From assembly GCA_030631725.1 (NCBI GenBank), contig DAOVKO010000099.1:1-7404 (forward strand): a stretch of 7,404 nucleotides of DNA, read 5' to 3'. Below, in pieces: positions 6,090-7,404 of this stretch. The notes under the pieces were generated by a model, which saw only the letters and a program-made list of their open reading frames with translations, did not search any database and was not told the DNA's origin. The first letter of the stretch is position 1. Each line of letters begins with the position of its first letter. This stretch comes from Actinomycetes bacterium (lineage in GTDB: Bacteria; Planctomycetota; Phycisphaerae; JAACET01). Both the position numbers and the translations under genes were made by a program.

Positions 6090-7404
6090 TTAGGTTAGTA
6101 CAACCATAAGGGATGAGGCGGATGGTTTGCAATCTTTTTCCCAGCCGCTGGCCCAGGGTATCAGGGTCCGGAAGAGGCGGAGTAAAGGCAAAACGGCCTT
6201 TTATTTTTCGAACTCGGCCATCAATGAAAGATTCGACGGTCTTGCGTTTAACCAGGTTCCAATTGCGGACCTTCCGGGCCCGGACGTGCAACTGAACTGG
6301 AGCGGTGTCAATACGCCAGGGGTCATTGGTTACTGGTCGCTGAATAACCTGGATGTTTGTTTTCAGGCTTTTGGCATCGAGGGCCAAGGCGTAGTTCCAG
6401 GGGCTGGCTGGGTAAAGGTTGAGGGCGGGGAATTTCTTATTGGATGGGCTGCTGCGCTTGTCGATTTGGCGATCTTCTTCGATAGCCAGGGCGTAAACCA
6501 ATGGGCCTCGCTCGACGCCGAGGCCGGCGTTTGGCCAGCGAGTGAGTTTTATCTGCATGGGCAGGATCAAGGTAATATGATCGTTGTTCTTGAAGGTGCG
6601 TCTGATCTTTACGAAGCTGGCTGGGGCGAGTCTTTTAGGCCGTGAAGGTTTGTCGTTGATCAGCAGGCGGGCTTTGGAGCACCAGCCGGGGATGCGCAAG
6701 CTCAAGCCAAACTTGATGGGCTTGGCGGTGTGAATCGTAAAATCTATCCGCTCGGAAAATGGATAATCGGTCTGCTGGGCAATGCTAACTTTCCGTGGCG
6801 GCTTGCCGAGCCTGGCTGTGACGCGAGATGGGCCGTACATAGCGGCCACTATGGTATCCGGCTCGGCGCGGAGCCACATGCGGGCTGCGAAGTTGGGCAT
6901 GACACGGTTGACTTGCCCGGCGCAGCAGGCGACATCGTGGTTGGGCCGGTAGGACATTCGCGGGCCGCCACGGTGAAACAGGTTGTGGTTGGAGCAGCGG
7001 TCAGCGATCACCTGATTGGGGCAGGAAAAATACTGCAGAGCTTTGAAGTCGTTGGTGACTGAGCCGGGGGCGGCGTTGAAACAGGCCCGCTCGATCTTAT
7101 CGGCGTACTCGGCATTGCCGGTGGCCATGAGCAGATAGCCGAGGCTCCAGGTATAGTCGGCTATGTCGCAGGTCTCATGGCTGTCCAGGGGATCGCGGCC
7201 GCGGAGCTGCTCGGTGGAGCTGCATACGCCGTCGATCAGCATGTGAAACTTGTCGATCTTGCGATAGGCATTGACCGTCGCGGCGAGGTATTTCTTCTTG
7301 CCGGTGTACATATAGAGAATAGCGGCGAGCTTACATATTTCGTTGTAGGTGACGCCGTGCGATTGTCCCCTCTTGGCTGACAACATGCCCTCCAAGGTGG
7401 TATC
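6061..7404 (-). CDS. Glycoside hydrolase family 127 / DUF1680 protein (partial, N-terminus outside the window)
   Basis: This is the C-terminal 447 residues of a beta-L-arabinofuranosidase-type hydrolase (GH127-related, DUF1680 fold). The frame stays open to the right edge with no stop, so the TTG at 7395 is not a real start. Numbering from the first visible codon: SHGVTYNEI (15-23) and an (alpha/alpha)-barrel helix; a candidate acidic residue Glu65; HETC with Glu77 and Cys79; YADKIERACFNA (100-111); ACCAGQVNR with the Cys pair 160-161; and FAARMW (172-177). In the characterised HypBA1 enzyme, Glu-x-Cys and a Cys pair hold a zinc ion and one Cys of the pair is the nucleophile; here all are kept. 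The beta-sandwich end shows LRIPGW (236-241), ERGPLVYAL (298-306) and LIPYGCTNLRITIFP (430-444). Substrate is probably an arabinose-containing plant or algal glycan, but DUF1680 proteins vary and the specificity cannot be read here. No signal peptide can be assessed because the N-terminus is missing. Confidence 0.92.
   Translation of the reverse strand, partial: DTTLEGMLSAKRGQSHGVTYNEICKLAAILYMYTGKKKYLAATVNAYRKIDKFHMLIDGVCSSTEQLRGRDPLDSHETCDIADYTWSLGYLLMATGNAEYADKIERACFNAAPGSVTNDFKALQYFSCPNQVIADRCSNHNLFHRGGPRMSYRPNHDVACCAGQVNRVMPNFAARMWLRAEPDTIVAAMYGPSRVTARLGKPPRKVSIAQQTDYPFSERIDFTIHTAKPIKFGLSLRIPGWCSKARLLINDKPSRPKRLAPASFVKIRRTFKNNDHITLILPMQIKLTRWPNAGLGVERGPLVYALAIEEDRQIDKRSSPSNKKFPALNLYPASPWNYALALDAKSLKTNIQVIQRPVTNDPWRIDTAPVQLHVRARKVRNWNLVKRKTVESFIDGRVRKIKGRFAFTPPLPDPDTLGQRLGKRLQTIRLIPYGCTNLRITIFPRCK

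Noticed and set aside
6127..6645. Open frame of 172 codons on the plus strand opposite the hydrolase
   Set aside because: It is antisense to a gene with clear GH127/DUF1680 motifs throughout, and has no family likeness or ribosome site.

Overview
The window looks like a piece of a bacterial chromosome, most likely from the phylum Planctomycetota. The lineage call is an inference. It rests on the character of the two GroEL proteins (start MAKQLMFDEQAR with LGPTGK in one, a GYLSPHF apical motif in the other), the groEL-groES-groEL order, a DUF1680/GH127 carbohydrate-active enzyme close by, and long repeat-bearing gaps between genes. No rRNA, tRNA, CRISPR array, transposase or phage gene was found.

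Layout, left to right. Positions 1-2898, all on the minus strand, hold a chaperonin cluster. In transcription order it is a full groEL (2898 to 1216), groES (1136 to 849) and a second, different groEL (746 to beyond base 1). Each has a good GGAGG-type ribosome binding site. Positions 2899-3282 are a non-coding leader with a perfect 12-bp-arm inverted repeat and one copy of a dispersed repeat. Positions 3283-3852 (minus) encode a small SYLF/Ysc84-type lipoprotein. Positions 3853-4253 are non-coding, with a second copy of the dispersed repeat, a short tandem duplication and a good promoter. Positions 4254-4928 (plus) encode an unrecognised 224-residue protein. Positions 4994-5950 (minus) encode a membrane-anchored coiled-coil protein, also unrecognised, convergent with the previous gene. 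Positions 6061-7404 (minus) hold the C-terminal part of a GH127/DUF1680 glycoside hydrolase that runs out of the window.

How the parts relate. The chaperonin genes form an evident functional unit: two GroEL paralogues sharing one visible GroES. The lipoprotein lies upstream on the same strand but is separated by a structured 384-base gap, so it is probably its own transcription unit. The two unrecognised genes are visibly richer in A+T than the chaperonin and hydrolase genes and look like an accessory insert; nothing in the sequence ties them to a known pathway. The hydrolase is probably the tail of a separate polysaccharide-degradation locus.

The best leads for novelty are the repeat modules that flank the lipoprotein gene, the almost identical 42-base tract shared by two otherwise diverged groEL genes, and the convergent pair of orphan genes. 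I found no convincing complete new system.
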